Assembly (NCBI GenBank): GCA_949450265.1
Contig: CASTMW010000013.1
Location: 1 to 22,399 of the forward strand
Direction of reading: 5' to 3'
DNA: 22,399 bases
Source: an uncultured Eggerthellaceae bacterium
Lineage (GTDB): Bacteria > Actinomycetota > Coriobacteriia > Coriobacteriales > Eggerthellaceae
This document shows positions 1 through 7,884 of the stretch, one piece after another. Both the position numbers and the translations under genes were made by a program. Position 1 is the stretch's first letter. Every line of letters starts with the position of its first letter. The notes under the pieces were generated by a model. It was given only the letters and a program-made list of their open reading frames with translations. It did no database searches and had not been told where the DNA came from.

Positions 1-114
1 ACCCTGAAAGAGAGGCTAAGGTTCTCTGGAGTCGCAGTTACTTTGAGAAGTTACCGTGAAACATTTTGGACAGTAACGACTTCACACAGCAATGGATCAT
101 GGGAAGGTGTGAGA

Positions 115-130
115 TGTTTCACGTGAAACA
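115..130. other. parS: parS site (ParB/Spo0J binding palindrome)
   Basis: The 16-mer TGTTTCACGTGAAACA is an exact match to the widely conserved bacterial parS consensus, bound by ParB/Spo0J to nucleate the chromosome-partition complex. The palindrome stays perfect over 24 bp (111-134). A single half-site GTGAAACA lies at 56-63, with only 3 of 8 matches in its other half, so it is not a second full site. The site is 68 bp upstream of the purM start in an AT-richer spacer. ParB itself is not encoded in the window. Identity rests on the exact sequence match; activity in this organism is inferred. Confidence 0.93.
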
Positions 131-155
131 TCTCAGTATTGATAGCTGCATCCGA

Positions 156-161
156 TAGAAT
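156..161 (+). promoter_or_regulatory. Candidate -10 element upstream of purM
   Basis: TAGAAT at 156-161 resembles a sigma70-type -10 box, and the same hexamer occurs upstream of metN. No good -35 box is seen at normal spacing; the hexamer 17 bp upstream (TCAGTA, 133-138) is poor and abuts the parS palindrome. A transcript from here would have a leader of about 30 nt before purM. Bases 1-110 show no convincing gene: one short open stretch ends at a TGA at 57-59, but its codon use is unlike the neighbours. Confidence 0.3.
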
Positions 162-197
162 GGACCCATCATCATTCTCTTCCCGGAAGGCGGCGAT

Positions 198-1253
198 ATG
201 GCTGGGTCGGTAACGTACGAGCAAGCGGGGGTCAGCACGGCCGAGGGCGCGCGTGCGGTGCACGCCATCAAAGATATCGTGGGTGCCACGTACCGTCCAG
301 AGGTCGTGGGCGACATCGGTGGCTTCGGCGGCCTGTTCAGCATCGCAGCGGCCAAGGACATGGAGGATCCCATCCTGGTCAGCGGGACCGATGGCGTGGG
401 CACGAAGCTGAAGGTGGCCCAACTGCTGGGCCAGCACGGCACCGTGGGCATCGATCTGGTGGCCATGTGCGCCAACGATATCCTGGCCACGGGCGCCGAG
501 CCGCTGTTCTTCCTTGACTATGTGGCGGTGGGCAAGCTCTCCGCTGAGGCCATGGCTGATATCGTGGGCGGCATCGCAGAGGGCTGCAAGCAGGCTGGAT
601 GCGCCCTCATCGGCGGCGAGATGGCCGAGCATCCCGGAGTCATGGACCCTGACGACTACGACCTGTCCGGCTTCTGTGTGGGCATCGTTGATCGCCCGTG
701 CATGATCGGCCCCCATAAGGTGCGCCAGGGCGATGTGTTGCTGGGTTTGGCGTCAAGCGGCATTCACTCAAATGGGTATTCGCTGGCGCGTAAGGTACTG
801 GTGGAAGGCAAGAGCAGCGAAGAGCTATGCGCTCCCGTGCCCGCGCTGGGCGACCAGAGTGTCCTGGAAGCCCTGCTGCGGCCCACGCGCATCTACGTGA
901 AGCCGGTGCTCTCGGTGCTGCGCAGCGCGCCGGATGCGGTGCATTCGCTGGCGCATATCACGGGCGGCGGCATTACGGAGAATCTGGACCGCGCGCTGCC
1001 GGGCAACCTGGATGCGCTGGTCACGTTGGATTCGTGGCCTGTGCCCGACATCGTCCAGCATGCTTGCGAAGCGGCCAACCTTGACACGGCCGAGGCGCTG
1101 AAGACCTTCAATATGGGACTTGGCATGGTCCTTGTGGTGGATGCTGCGCAAGCCGACAAGGTGAAGGCGTCCTTAGAAGCGGCGGGCGAAGCGGTCTATG
1201 AGGTCGGGCATGTGGTGGACGGCAACGGCACGGTGCGCTATGCGCAGGCTTGA
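198..1253 (+). CDS. purM: Phosphoribosylformylglycinamidine cyclo-ligase (AIR synthetase)
   Basis: PurM performs the ATP-dependent ring closure of formylglycinamidine ribonucleotide to aminoimidazole ribonucleotide, the fifth step of cytosolic de novo purine synthesis. The 351-residue protein has the usual family length and visible signatures: GTDGVGTK near residues 63-70 and GIDLVAMCANDI near 84-95, both typical of the PurM/PurL ATP-binding N-terminal half. The chosen ATG is preceded by GGAAGG (185-190) with 7-nt spacing. The stop codon lies inside purN (14-nt overlap), so purM leads a translationally coupled purine operon. No truncation or odd residue is seen. The annotation is secure. Confidence 0.97.
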   Translation: MAGSVTYEQAGVSTAEGARAVHAIKDIVGATYRPEVVGDIGGFGGLFSIAAAKDMEDPILVSGTDGVGTKLKVAQLLGQHGTVGIDLVAMCANDILATGAEPLFFLDYVAVGKLSAEAMADIVGGIAEGCKQAGCALIGGEMAEHPGVMDPDDYDLSGFCVGIVDRPCMIGPHKVRQGDVLLGLASSGIHSNGYSLARKVLVEGKSSEELCAPVPALGDQSVLEALLRPTRIYVKPVLSVLRSAPDAVHSLAHITGGGITENLDRALPGNLDALVTLDSWPVPDIVQHACEAANLDTAEALKTFNMGLGMVLVVDAAQADKVKASLEAAGEAVYEVGHVVDGNGTVRYAQA

Positions 1254-1854
1254 GTGTGGGGTGTTGCTCTCGGGCAGCGGTACGAACTTGCAGGCCATCC
1301 TTGATGGTATCCAGCGGGGACTGCCGGTGGACGTGCGGCTGGTGGTGGCGTCGAATCCGGATGCGTTCGGCATCGAACGGGCATGCACGGCGGGCATTCC
1401 TACCCTGGTGCTCCAGCGCAGCGAATACGATGACCCCCGCGCTGCCGATGCGCGCATCGTGGCAGCGCTGCGCGAGGTGGGGGCGCAGTGGGTGGTCATG
1501 GCGGGCTACATGCGCAAGGTGACACCGGTCATGCTGGAGGCCTTCCCTGATCGCGTGCTGAACTTGCATCCGGCGCTTTTGCCGTCTTTCGCGGGCGCGC
1601 ATGCCATACGGGACGCATGGAATGCGGGCGTGAAGGTGACGGGCGTGACCGTGCATCTGGCCAACGAGGAATACGACAAGGGCCCCATCGTCGCGCAGCG
1701 CGCGGTGGCGGTGCTGGAGGACGATACGGAAGAGACACTGGAAGCACGCATCCATGCGGTGGAGCACGAGCTGTATCCGCAGGTGCTGCGCGCCATCGCC
1801 GAAGGACGGATGAGCATGGATGAGAACAGAAAGGTACATGTCCATGAAGCGTGA
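1240..1854 (+). CDS. purN: Phosphoribosylglycinamide formyltransferase 1 (GART)
   Basis: PurN transfers a formyl group from 10-formyltetrahydrofolate to glycinamide ribonucleotide, the third step of de novo purine synthesis. The 204-residue protein begins MRRLECGVLLSGSGTNLQ, giving the SGSGTN phosphate-binding loop near residues 11-16. It carries the catalytic NLHPALLPSF segment (Asn108 and His110), His139 in TGVTVHL, and Asp146 in EEYDKGP, all expected of the family. An upstream in-frame ATG at 1198 would add 14 residues that lie in purM in another frame and do not resemble the family, so 1240 is chosen. It overlaps purM by 14 nt and the next gene by 11 nt. Confidence 0.95.
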   Translation: MRRLECGVLLSGSGTNLQAILDGIQRGLPVDVRLVVASNPDAFGIERACTAGIPTLVLQRSEYDDPRAADARIVAALREVGAQWVVMAGYMRKVTPVMLEAFPDRVLNLHPALLPSFAGAHAIRDAWNAGVKVTGVTVHLANEEYDKGPIVAQRAVAVLEDDTEETLEARIHAVEHELYPQVLRAIAEGRMSMDENRKVHVHEA

Positions 1855-2833
1855 GGTGATCGAAGGCATCATAAGCGACCTACGTGCGGGGCGCCCAGCG
1901 CGGCTTTCTGTGGAGGATTTCCCGGCGTTTTCGGAAGCCGCCACCGAGGGCGACGCGCATATTGGACCGGAGGCGCTCTCCCGCATCGCAGTCAGCCTGA
2001 CCGAGGCTGACATCCCCACGTTCGAGCGCGCGCTGACCGCCATGGATGAGGGCGACCTTGCGTGGCTCGGCTTCAAGGTGGTCTACGACGGCGAAGCGGC
2101 GCAGGCAAACGTGGACAACGAGGTGACGAAGAAGTACGGCGACCAAGGTTCAGCGGATGGGCAGGACATGGTCTTCTTCTGTAATGACGCGAAGAAGATC
2201 GTGAGCGCCCGCGAACCAAGCCCGCGCGACATCTTCCAGATGAAGGATGCCACGCGCGGTCCGTCCATGCACAATGACCAGTTCGACGGGCTCACCTGGG
2301 CGAGCGAGCCTCTGTTCGGGAAGGTGCGCGTGTGGCTGCTCGGTGCCAGCGATGTGGCGGTGGAGCTGGCGCGCTTGGCCGATCACGTGGGATTTCAGGT
2401 GGTCGCAGTGGACTACGACCCTGCGTTCCTGAACGAAGAGCGCTTCCCAACGGCCGAACGCATCCTGCTGCACGGCGGCGATTTCCATGAGTTGCAGAAC
2501 ATGCCAGCGCGCCCGAGCGACTACGTGTGCGTGCTGACGCGCGGGCACATGTTCGACCCGGAAAGCTGCATATGGGCGCTGGAGAACGGCGTGCATTACG
2601 TGGGTATGATGGGGTGCGCGGGCAAGAACTCCACCGTGCACGACCTGGTGCTGGCAGCTGGCATCACGGAAGAGGACTGGGAGCGCGTGAAGCGGCCCAT
2701 CGGGTTGAAGTTCGGCGCGAAGACGCCCGCCGAGCTGGCCATCGCCATCGTGGCGGAGCTGATAGATGTTCGCTATCAGGAGCGCTATAGTGAAGAAGCA
2801 CGAGCCAAGCATGAGAACAGTCTGGGACGATAG
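1844..2833 (+). CDS. XdhC/CoxI-family protein in the purine operon
   Basis: The protein has 329 residues. Its C-terminal half matches the XdhC Rossmann domain: a glycine-containing nucleotide-binding segment WLLGASDVA (about 164-172), VLTRGH (230-235), VGMMG (253-257) and IGLKFGAKTP (286-295). Known XdhC proteins bind molybdenum cofactor and help insert it, often sulfurated, into xanthine dehydrogenase-type enzymes. The N-terminal half does not show the usual XdhC N-terminal motif and is unassigned. No molybdenum hydroxylase subunits lie in the window. The gene overlaps purN by 11 nt and ends 9 nt before purH. AGAAAGG at 1828-1834 is 9 nt from the chosen ATG; ATGs at 1838 and 1820 are alternatives. 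Fold assignment is fairly sure; its role in this operon is unknown. Confidence 0.82.
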   Translation: MKREVIEGIISDLRAGRPARLSVEDFPAFSEAATEGDAHIGPEALSRIAVSLTEADIPTFERALTAMDEGDLAWLGFKVVYDGEAAQANVDNEVTKKYGDQGSADGQDMVFFCNDAKKIVSAREPSPRDIFQMKDATRGPSMHNDQFDGLTWASEPLFGKVRVWLLGASDVAVELARLADHVGFQVVAVDYDPAFLNEERFPTAERILLHGGDFHELQNMPARPSDYVCVLTRGHMFDPESCIWALENGVHYVGMMGCAGKNSTVHDLVLAAGITEEDWERVKRPIGLKFGAKTPAELAIAIVAELIDVRYQERYSEEARAKHENSLGR

Positions 2834-2842
2834 GAGAGCGGC

Positions 2843-4420
2843 ATGACCAATCCGAAAGTGAAGCGCGTCCTGATGTCGGTCACCGACAAGACGGGCATCG
2901 TTGAATTCGCGCGGACGCTGTCCGAGGAATTCGGAGCACAGATCATATCCACCGGCGGCACAGCGAAGGCCATCGCTGATGCGGGCATCGCGGTTACACC
3001 GATCGATGAGGTGACCGAGTTCCCCGAGATGATGGACGGGCGCGTGAAGACGCTGCACCCGCGCGTGCATGGTGGTCTGCTGGCGAAGCGCGACAATGCC
3101 GAGCATATGGCTCAGGCGGCCGAGCACGGCATCGAGATGATCGACATGGTGGTGGTGAACCTCTACGCCTTCGAGAAGACGGTGGAGAGCGGTGCGGACT
3201 TCGGCACGTGCATCGAGAATATCGATATCGGTGGTCCCAGCATGCTGCGCAGCGCGGCGAAGAACTTCCGCGACGTGGCCGTGGTGACTGACCCAGCAAG
3301 TTATGACAGCATCGTGGAAGAGATGCGCGCGAACGATGGCGCCACCACGCTTGATACCCGCCAGCGCTTGGCGCTCGATGTGTTCCGCACCACCAGCGCC
3401 TACGATGGCGCTATCGCCACGTGGTTGGGCGCCCAGACCGATCCGGCTGCTGATCAGCTGGCGTTCCCCGAGCAGATGCAGCTGGGCCTGACGAAGAAGC
3501 AAGCGCTGCGCTACGGCGAGAATCCGCACCAGGCGGCAGCGTTCTATAAGCGCAACGATTTCCCAGGCGCTGAGCATTCGCTGGCGCATGCCATGCAGTT
3601 GCAAGGCAAGGAGCTCTCCTACAACAACTACCTGGACATGGATGCGGCATGGGCCGCCGTGCGCGAATACGACGAACCGGCCTGCGTGATCGTGAAGCAT
3701 CTGACCCCGTGCGGCGTGTGCGAGGACAAGGATGTGACGACCGCCTATAAGCGTGCGCACGAATGCGATCCCATCAGCGCCTACGGTGGCGTGATGGCGT
3801 TCAACCGCGACGTGACCGGTGAGACGGTGGCGGCCATCTTCGACAACAAGCAGTTCGTGGAAGTCATCGTGGCACCGGCGTTCTCGGGCGATGCATGCGA
3901 GATGTACACCGCCAAGCCGAACTGCCGTCTGGTCGCAACGGGCGGCGTAAACCTGGCGGGCCAGGGCATCGAGTTTCGCTCGGTGGAGGGAGGCCTGCTG
4001 GCCCAGCAGAGCGATGGGGTGGCCGAGGATCCGGCCGATTTCACGTGTCCTACGAAGGTGCAGCCCACCCCCGAGATGATGGATGAGCTTATGTTCGCGT
4101 GGCGGGCAGTGAAGTCGGTGAAGAGCAATGCCATCATCATCGCGAAGGATCATACGAGCGTAGGGGCGGGCGGCGGCCAGCCGAACCGTGTGAACTCGGC
4201 GCGCATCGCGGTGGAGCAAGCGGGAGAGAAGGCGCGCGGTGCTGTGGCAGCCTCCGATGCGTTCTTCCCGTTCCGCGATGGGTTCGACGTGTTGGCGCAG
4301 GCTGGTGTGGTGGCGGTCATCCAGCCGGGCGGCTCCATCCGTGACGAAGAGGTCATCGCTGCGGCTGACGAGCAGGGCGTGTGCATGGTGTTCACCGGTC
4401 ACCGTCACTTCCGCCATTAG
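2843..4420 (+). CDS. purH: Bifunctional AICAR formyltransferase / IMP cyclohydrolase
   Basis: PurH catalyses the last two steps of IMP synthesis: formylation of AICAR, then ring closure. Its 525 residues match the usual length. The N-terminal cyclohydrolase (MGS-like) domain shows SVTDKTGI (12-19), STGGT (36-40) and GRVKTLHPRVHGG (66-78). The C-terminal formyltransferase domain shows LRYGENPHQ, the VKHLTPCG segment containing the catalytic Lys-His pair, and the closing SDAFFPFRDGF, QPGGSIRD and TGHRHFRH segments. AGGAG at 2832-2836 overlaps the preceding stop codon and sits 6 nt from the ATG. No strong terminator follows; a weak inverted repeat (4444-4449/4458-4463) precedes the tRNA. Confidence 0.97.
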   Translation: MTNPKVKRVLMSVTDKTGIVEFARTLSEEFGAQIISTGGTAKAIADAGIAVTPIDEVTEFPEMMDGRVKTLHPRVHGGLLAKRDNAEHMAQAAEHGIEMIDMVVVNLYAFEKTVESGADFGTCIENIDIGGPSMLRSAAKNFRDVAVVTDPASYDSIVEEMRANDGATTLDTRQRLALDVFRTTSAYDGAIATWLGAQTDPAADQLAFPEQMQLGLTKKQALRYGENPHQAAAFYKRNDFPGAEHSLAHAMQLQGKELSYNNYLDMDAAWAAVREYDEPACVIVKHLTPCGVCEDKDVTTAYKRAHECDPISAYGGVMAFNRDVTGETVAAIFDNKQFVEVIVAPAFSGDACEMYTAKPNCRLVATGGVNLAGQGIEFRSVEGGLLAQQSDGVAEDPADFTCPTKVQPTPEMMDELMFAWRAVKSVKSNAIIIAKDHTSVGAGGGQPNRVNSARIAVEQAGEKARGAVAASDAFFPFRDGFDVLAQAGVVAVIQPGGSIRDEEVIAAADEQGVCMVFTGHRHFRH

Positions 4421-4485
4421 ACCGCATACCGTAGATGATGTTCCACAGACGAGCGTATCTGTGATACCATATCGTCTGCTTTCAA

Positions 4486-4562
4486 CGGGTCGTGGCTCAG
4501 CTTGGTAGAGCGCTGCGTTCGGGACGCAGAGGCCGCAGGTTCAAATCCTGTCGACCCGACCA
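4486..4562 (+). tRNA. tRNA-Pro (anticodon CGG)
   Basis: A full cloverleaf can be drawn. The acceptor CGGGTCG (4486-4492) pairs with CGACCCG (4552-4558), followed by discriminator A and an encoded CCA. The anticodon stem CTGCG/CGCAG encloses the loop TTCGGGA (4518-4524), giving anticodon CGG at 4520-4522, which reads proline codon CCG. The T arm has the loop TTCAAAT. A weak promoter-like pair (TTCCAC at 4441-4446, TACCAT at 4465-4470, 18-bp spacer) lies just upstream. Confidence 0.96.
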
Positions 4563-4570
4563 GGAATCCA

Positions 4571-4592
4571 GGCCGCCTTCGGGCGGCCTTTT
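4571..4592 (+). terminator. Intrinsic terminator after tRNA-Pro
   Basis: A 7-bp GC-only stem, GGCCGCC/GGCGGCC, closed by a TTCG tetraloop (4571-4588), is followed by TTTT. It starts 8 nt after the tRNA 3' end. The same module recurs after metQ. Confidence 0.9.
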
Positions 4593-4606
4593 GTGTAGGG
4601 GGCATT

Positions 4607-5956
4607 ATGGAAAAGGGTGTCGCGCGCAGTACGTACACCACCTTCGCCATCGTGGTCCTGACGTGCGCGCTCGGATCGCTCACGCAGACCGTGATGAACT
4701 CCATGCTGGGTGCCGTGCAAGCCGATTTCGGCACCGACGATTACGTTGGGCAATGGCTCACCACCATCTTCATGCTGTGTATCGGCATCACGGTGCCGCT
4801 GGTGGCGCATCTGTCCCGTCGCATGAGCGTCCGGCAACTCATGGTGCTCTCGTTGGCGCTGTTCGCGATAGGCGCCATCATCGATTGGCTGGCGCCCACC
4901 TTCGCCGTGCTGCTCATCGGACGCATCCCGCAGGCGGTGGCAACGGGCATCACGTTGCCGGTGCTCCAGACCATCGCCATGACGCGCTTCCCGAAGGAGC
5001 GCACGGGGGCGGCCATGGGCATCGCTGGCATCGCCATGGGATTCGCACCCAATATCGGGCCGCTCATCGGTGGCGCGCTGGTGGGAACGCTGGGGTGGCG
5101 CAGCTTCTTCATCATGCTGCTGGTGCTGCTCGTCGTGCTGCTGGTATGTGCCATCATCTTCATCCCGCGCGAGAAGGCCGCTGCGCGCGACGCGCATCTT
5201 GATATCGTGTCGTTCGTGCAATCCACGTTCGGGTTCGGGGGGCTACTGCTCTGCTTCACCAACGCAGCTGTGTCGCCCCTTGCCTCGGTGGAAGTGGTGG
5301 TGCCGGGGCTTTTGGGCATCGCCTTCCTGATCGCATTCGTCAGCCGGCAAAAGCGCATCGCCCATCCGCTCATCAACATGGGTATCTTCGCATCGGCGAA
5401 CTACCGCGCCAGCTTCTTCGCGCAGAATTGCCTATTTGCGTCATTCATGGGCATCACGCTCATCGTGCCGCTGTTCGTGATGAACATGTGCGGCGGCACC
5501 GCGCTGGATGCTGGTATGGTGTTCATCCCTGCCACTATCCTAGCGGTGGTGTTCAACCCGCTGGCAGGCATCCTTTCTGACCGCCTTGGTGCGCGTCCGG
5601 TCATCATCGGGGGCGCCATCCTGTTGTGCGTAGGGTCCATCATCATGGCGTTCATGGACGCATCGCTGCCCTTATGGGCCATAACGCTCTTCCAGACCAT
5701 CCGCGGCGTGGGCGTCAGCTCGCTGATCGGGCCGCTCAATTCGTGGGGCATGCGGCAGCTCGAACCGCAGCACATGGTGGACGGCAGTGCCTTCTTCACC
5801 ACGGTGCGTCAGGCGTGCGCATCGCTGGGCACCGCCATCATGATGTTGATCATTGCGGCGGCTGGTGCCAGCGTGCTCGCCTACGATCTGGCGTTCGGTT
5901 TCTCGGCCGTGCTGGCAGTGGCGGTGCTGGTTTGCGCTGTATGGAAGGTGCGCTAA
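4607..5956 (+). CDS. MFS transporter, DHA2 (14-TM) drug:H+ antiporter type
   Basis: This 449-residue membrane protein has about 14 hydrophobic segments, the layout of DHA2-family exporters (EmrB/QacA-like). Visible motifs are the antiporter motif C region GFAPNIGPLIGG after the fourth or fifth helix, and LAGILSDRLGARP, the typical MFS loop, in the second half. Such proteins extrude drugs, bile salts or other amphiphiles using the proton gradient; the substrate here cannot be read from sequence. The frame stays open upstream through the tRNA, so the start was placed at the ATG preceded by GTAGGGGG (4595-4602), just after the terminator. It stands alone: the tRNA precedes it and the met operon, with its own promoter, follows. 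No EmrA-like partner is present. Confidence 0.88.
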   Translation: MEKGVARSTYTTFAIVVLTCALGSLTQTVMNSMLGAVQADFGTDDYVGQWLTTIFMLCIGITVPLVAHLSRRMSVRQLMVLSLALFAIGAIIDWLAPTFAVLLIGRIPQAVATGITLPVLQTIAMTRFPKERTGAAMGIAGIAMGFAPNIGPLIGGALVGTLGWRSFFIMLLVLLVVLLVCAIIFIPREKAAARDAHLDIVSFVQSTFGFGGLLLCFTNAAVSPLASVEVVVPGLLGIAFLIAFVSRQKRIAHPLINMGIFASANYRASFFAQNCLFASFMGITLIVPLFVMNMCGGTALDAGMVFIPATILAVVFNPLAGILSDRLGARPVIIGGAILLCVGSIIMAFMDASLPLWAITLFQTIRGVGVSSLIGPLNSWGMRQLEPQHMVDGSAFFTTVRQACASLGTAIMMLIIAAAGASVLAYDLAFGFSAVLAVAVLVCAVWKVR

Positions 5957-6035
5957 CGCTCGCAGCGTGCATTGGCGCATCTTGGCGGCTGGTGCCATAG
6001 GCAAAACCGATGGCCGTTCATCCGATACGGGTATT

Positions 6036-6063
6036 TTGAGAATATGGAGGCATATCCTAGAAT
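6036..6063 (+). promoter_or_regulatory. Candidate promoter of the metNIQ operon
   Basis: TTGAGA (6036-6041) and TAGAAT (6058-6063) are separated by 16 bp, a good sigma70-type match in the 144-bp gap before metN. The spacer contains the left arm of the inverted repeat described next. Transcription would begin near 6070 and give a leader of about 30 nt. Confidence 0.6.
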
Positions 6064-6101
6064 CATTCACCGTGCGAAAAACGACTGATGGGGATATGCC
6101 T
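6048..6101 (+). promoter_or_regulatory. 10-bp inverted repeat flanking the metN promoter and start
   Basis: AGGCATATCC (6048-6057) is exactly complementary in inverted orientation to GGATATGCCT (6092-6101), with 34 nt between the arms. The left arm lies in the promoter spacer. The right arm lies between the Shine-Dalgarno GGGGA and the first base of the TTG start. It could be a split operator, or an RNA hairpin if transcription starts further upstream. No methionine riboswitch (S-box) pattern is recognisable here. Function is inferred. Confidence 0.4.
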
Positions 6102-7192
6102 TGATCGAGCTGAAGGACCTGAACAAGAGTTTCCGTACCGCTGCGGGACGCGTGGATGCGGTCAGCGATGTGAACCTGCGCATCGACGATGGCGATATCT
6201 TCGGCATCATCGGGTTCTCGGGTGCGGGCAAATCAACGCTGGTGCGTTGCATCAACCTGCTTGAACGGCCGACCTCCGGGCAGGTCATCATCGACGGCGT
6301 TGACCTATGTGCCCTGAACCGCAAGCGTCTGCGCGCCGAGCGCCGTAGCATCGGCATGATCTTCCAGCAGTTCAACCTGCTCTCCCAACGTACGGTGGAG
6401 GCGAACGTTCGCTATCCTTTGGAGATAGCGGGAGTGCCGAAGGCGGAAGCCGCCGAGCGTGCGGCCGAGTTGCTGGACATGGTGGATCTCACCGAGAAGG
6501 CGCGTGCGTATCCGGCGCAACTTTCCGGTGGCCAGAAGCAGCGCGTTGCCATCGCGCGTGCGCTGGCAACGAACCCGCGCATCATCCTGTGCGACGAGGC
6601 CACCAGCGCGCTTGATCCCATCACCACTCGCTCCATCCTTGACCTGCTCAAGCGCCTGAACGAGCAGCTGGGCGTGACCATCGTGGTCATCACGCACGAG
6701 ATGAAGGTGGTTGAGCAGATATGCGACCGCGTGGCCGTCATGGCAGAGGGGCGCATCGTGGAGCAGGGCAACGTGCGCGACGTGTTCTTGAAGCCGCAGT
6801 CCGAAACGGCGAAGCGTCTGATCGATCCTGGCCAGAGCGAGCTGAGCGTCTACAACACGCCCAACACGCTGCGCCTTGCGTTCACGGGCGAGGAATCGGG
6901 CGATCCGGTCATATCGGACATGACGGTGAAGTGCGATGTGATGGTATCCATCCTGGCCGCGAACACGGAGAACATCGGTGGCAAGACGTTCGGGCAGATG
7001 CTGATCCAGCTCCCTGAGGACCCAGCAGCCCAACAGCGCATCAAGGCCTACCTGGATGGCCGCAACATCTTCTACGAAACCGCGGAGAGCGCGCTGCCGA
7101 ACCCGGCGTCCGCCCCTTCCGCAGACGATACGGCGCAGGCAGAACGCGCGCGATTGTCCGCACAGGCACGGATCGAAGGGGAGGCGCTCTAA
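6101..7192 (+). CDS. metN: Methionine ABC transporter ATP-binding protein
   Basis: This is the ATPase of the D/L-methionine importer MetNIQ. Its 363 residues contain Walker A GFSGAGKST (38-46), the Q-loop in IGMIFQQFN, signature LSGGQ (141-145), Walker B IILCDEAT (161-168) and the H-loop in VITHEMKV. A C-terminal NIL domain (about 255-335), which in MetN proteins senses cytosolic methionine and inhibits transport, is followed by an extra charged Ala-rich tail of about 25 residues. The start is TTG, supported by GGGGA (6090-6094) at 6-nt spacing and by the family-typical N-terminus MIELKDLNKSF; nearby ATGs are out of frame. The stop is 1 nt before metI. Confidence 0.95.
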   Translation: MIELKDLNKSFRTAAGRVDAVSDVNLRIDDGDIFGIIGFSGAGKSTLVRCINLLERPTSGQVIIDGVDLCALNRKRLRAERRSIGMIFQQFNLLSQRTVEANVRYPLEIAGVPKAEAAERAAELLDMVDLTEKARAYPAQLSGGQKQRVAIARALATNPRIILCDEATSALDPITTRSILDLLKRLNEQLGVTIVVITHEMKVVEQICDRVAVMAEGRIVEQGNVRDVFLKPQSETAKRLIDPGQSELSVYNTPNTLRLAFTGEESGDPVISDMTVKCDVMVSILAANTENIGGKTFGQMLIQLPEDPAAQQRIKAYLDGRNIFYETAESALPNPASAPSADDTAQAERARLSAQARIEGEAL

Positions 7193-7193
7193 G

Positions 7194-7853
7194 ATGTCAC
7201 CTGAACTGGTAGCCCTTATCGCCAATGGCGTTTGGGAAACGCTGTACATGACGGTGGTTTCCACGGTCATCAGCTACATCATCGGCATTCCGTTGGGCGT
7301 GATCCTCTACATCACCGGAGATGGCGGCATCCGCCGCAACCGCGCCGTGAACCTGATCGTGGGCATCATCGTGAACATCCTGCGTTCGGTGCCCTTCCTC
7401 ATACTGTTGGTGGCCATCCTGCCGTTCACGCGGTTGGTAGTGGGTACCACCATCGGTTCGAACGCTACCATCGTTCCGCTCGTGGTGGCAGCTGCGCCCT
7501 ATGTGGCGCGCATGGTCGAGTCGTCGCTCAAGGAGATAGACGGCGGCGTGATCGAAGCGGCGCGCGCCATGGGGTCCTCGGCATGGCAGATGATCTGGAA
7601 GGTGTTTTTGCCCGAAGCGAAGCCCTCGCTTCTGGTGGGTGCCACCATATCGCTTGCCACCATCTTGGGCTATTCGGCCATGGCTGGCTTCGTCGGCGGC
7701 GGCGGCCTGGGCGCCATCGCCATCAATTATGGCTACTACCGGTATCAATCCGATGTGATGCTCATCACGGTGGCTCTGCTGGTCGTGATCGTGCAGATCT
7801 TCCAAGAGGGTGGATTGAAGCTGGTGAGCAAAGTGGATAAACGACTGCGTTAG
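7194..7853 (+). CDS. metI: Methionine ABC transporter permease
   Basis: This 219-residue inner-membrane protein (typical MetI is about 217) has about five hydrophobic helices. The cytoplasmic EAA loop reads EAARAMGSSAWQMIWKVFLPEAKP, the contact site for the MetN ATPase. The ATG is preceded by AGGGGAGG at 9-nt spacing and begins MSPELVALIANGVWETLYMT, the family-typical N-terminus. An upstream in-frame ATG would lie deep in metN and is rejected. It sits 1 nt after metN, implying coupled translation. Confidence 0.95.
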   Translation: MSPELVALIANGVWETLYMTVVSTVISYIIGIPLGVILYITGDGGIRRNRAVNLIVGIIVNILRSVPFLILLVAILPFTRLVVGTTIGSNATIVPLVVAAAPYVARMVESSLKEIDGGVIEAARAMGSSAWQMIWKVFLPEAKPSLLVGATISLATILGYSAMAGFVGGGGLGAIAINYGYYRYQSDVMLITVALLVVIVQIFQEGGLKLVSKVDKRLR

Positions 7854-7884
7854 ACGCGCAGCCCCGAAAGGAGAAGAACGTACC

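Noticed and set aside
1..59. Possible C-terminal end of an upstream gene, with a stop at 57-59
   Set aside because: Only about 18 codons are visible, rich in codons rare elsewhere in this window (TTA, AGA, AGT), and no family signature is seen.
51..716. A 221-codon open frame on the - strand crossing the parS site and purM
   Set aside because: Its C-terminal part runs through parS and noncoding leader, and the rest is antisense to secure purM sequence.
2150..4417. A 755-codon open frame on the - strand opposite purH and part of the XdhC gene
   Set aside because: It is a shadow of GC-rich coding sequence: the composition is His/Arg/Leu-rich without any domain, and the + strand encodes unmistakable PurH.
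4502..4606. An upstream extension of the MFS transporter into the tRNA
   Set aside because: It would translate the tRNA and terminator; the ATG at 4607 has its own Shine-Dalgarno and a proper transporter N-terminus.
4486..4606. Mobile-element integration at tRNA-Pro
   Set aside because: No integrase, no repeated tRNA 3' end and no composition shift; the downstream MFS gene matches its neighbours in base use.
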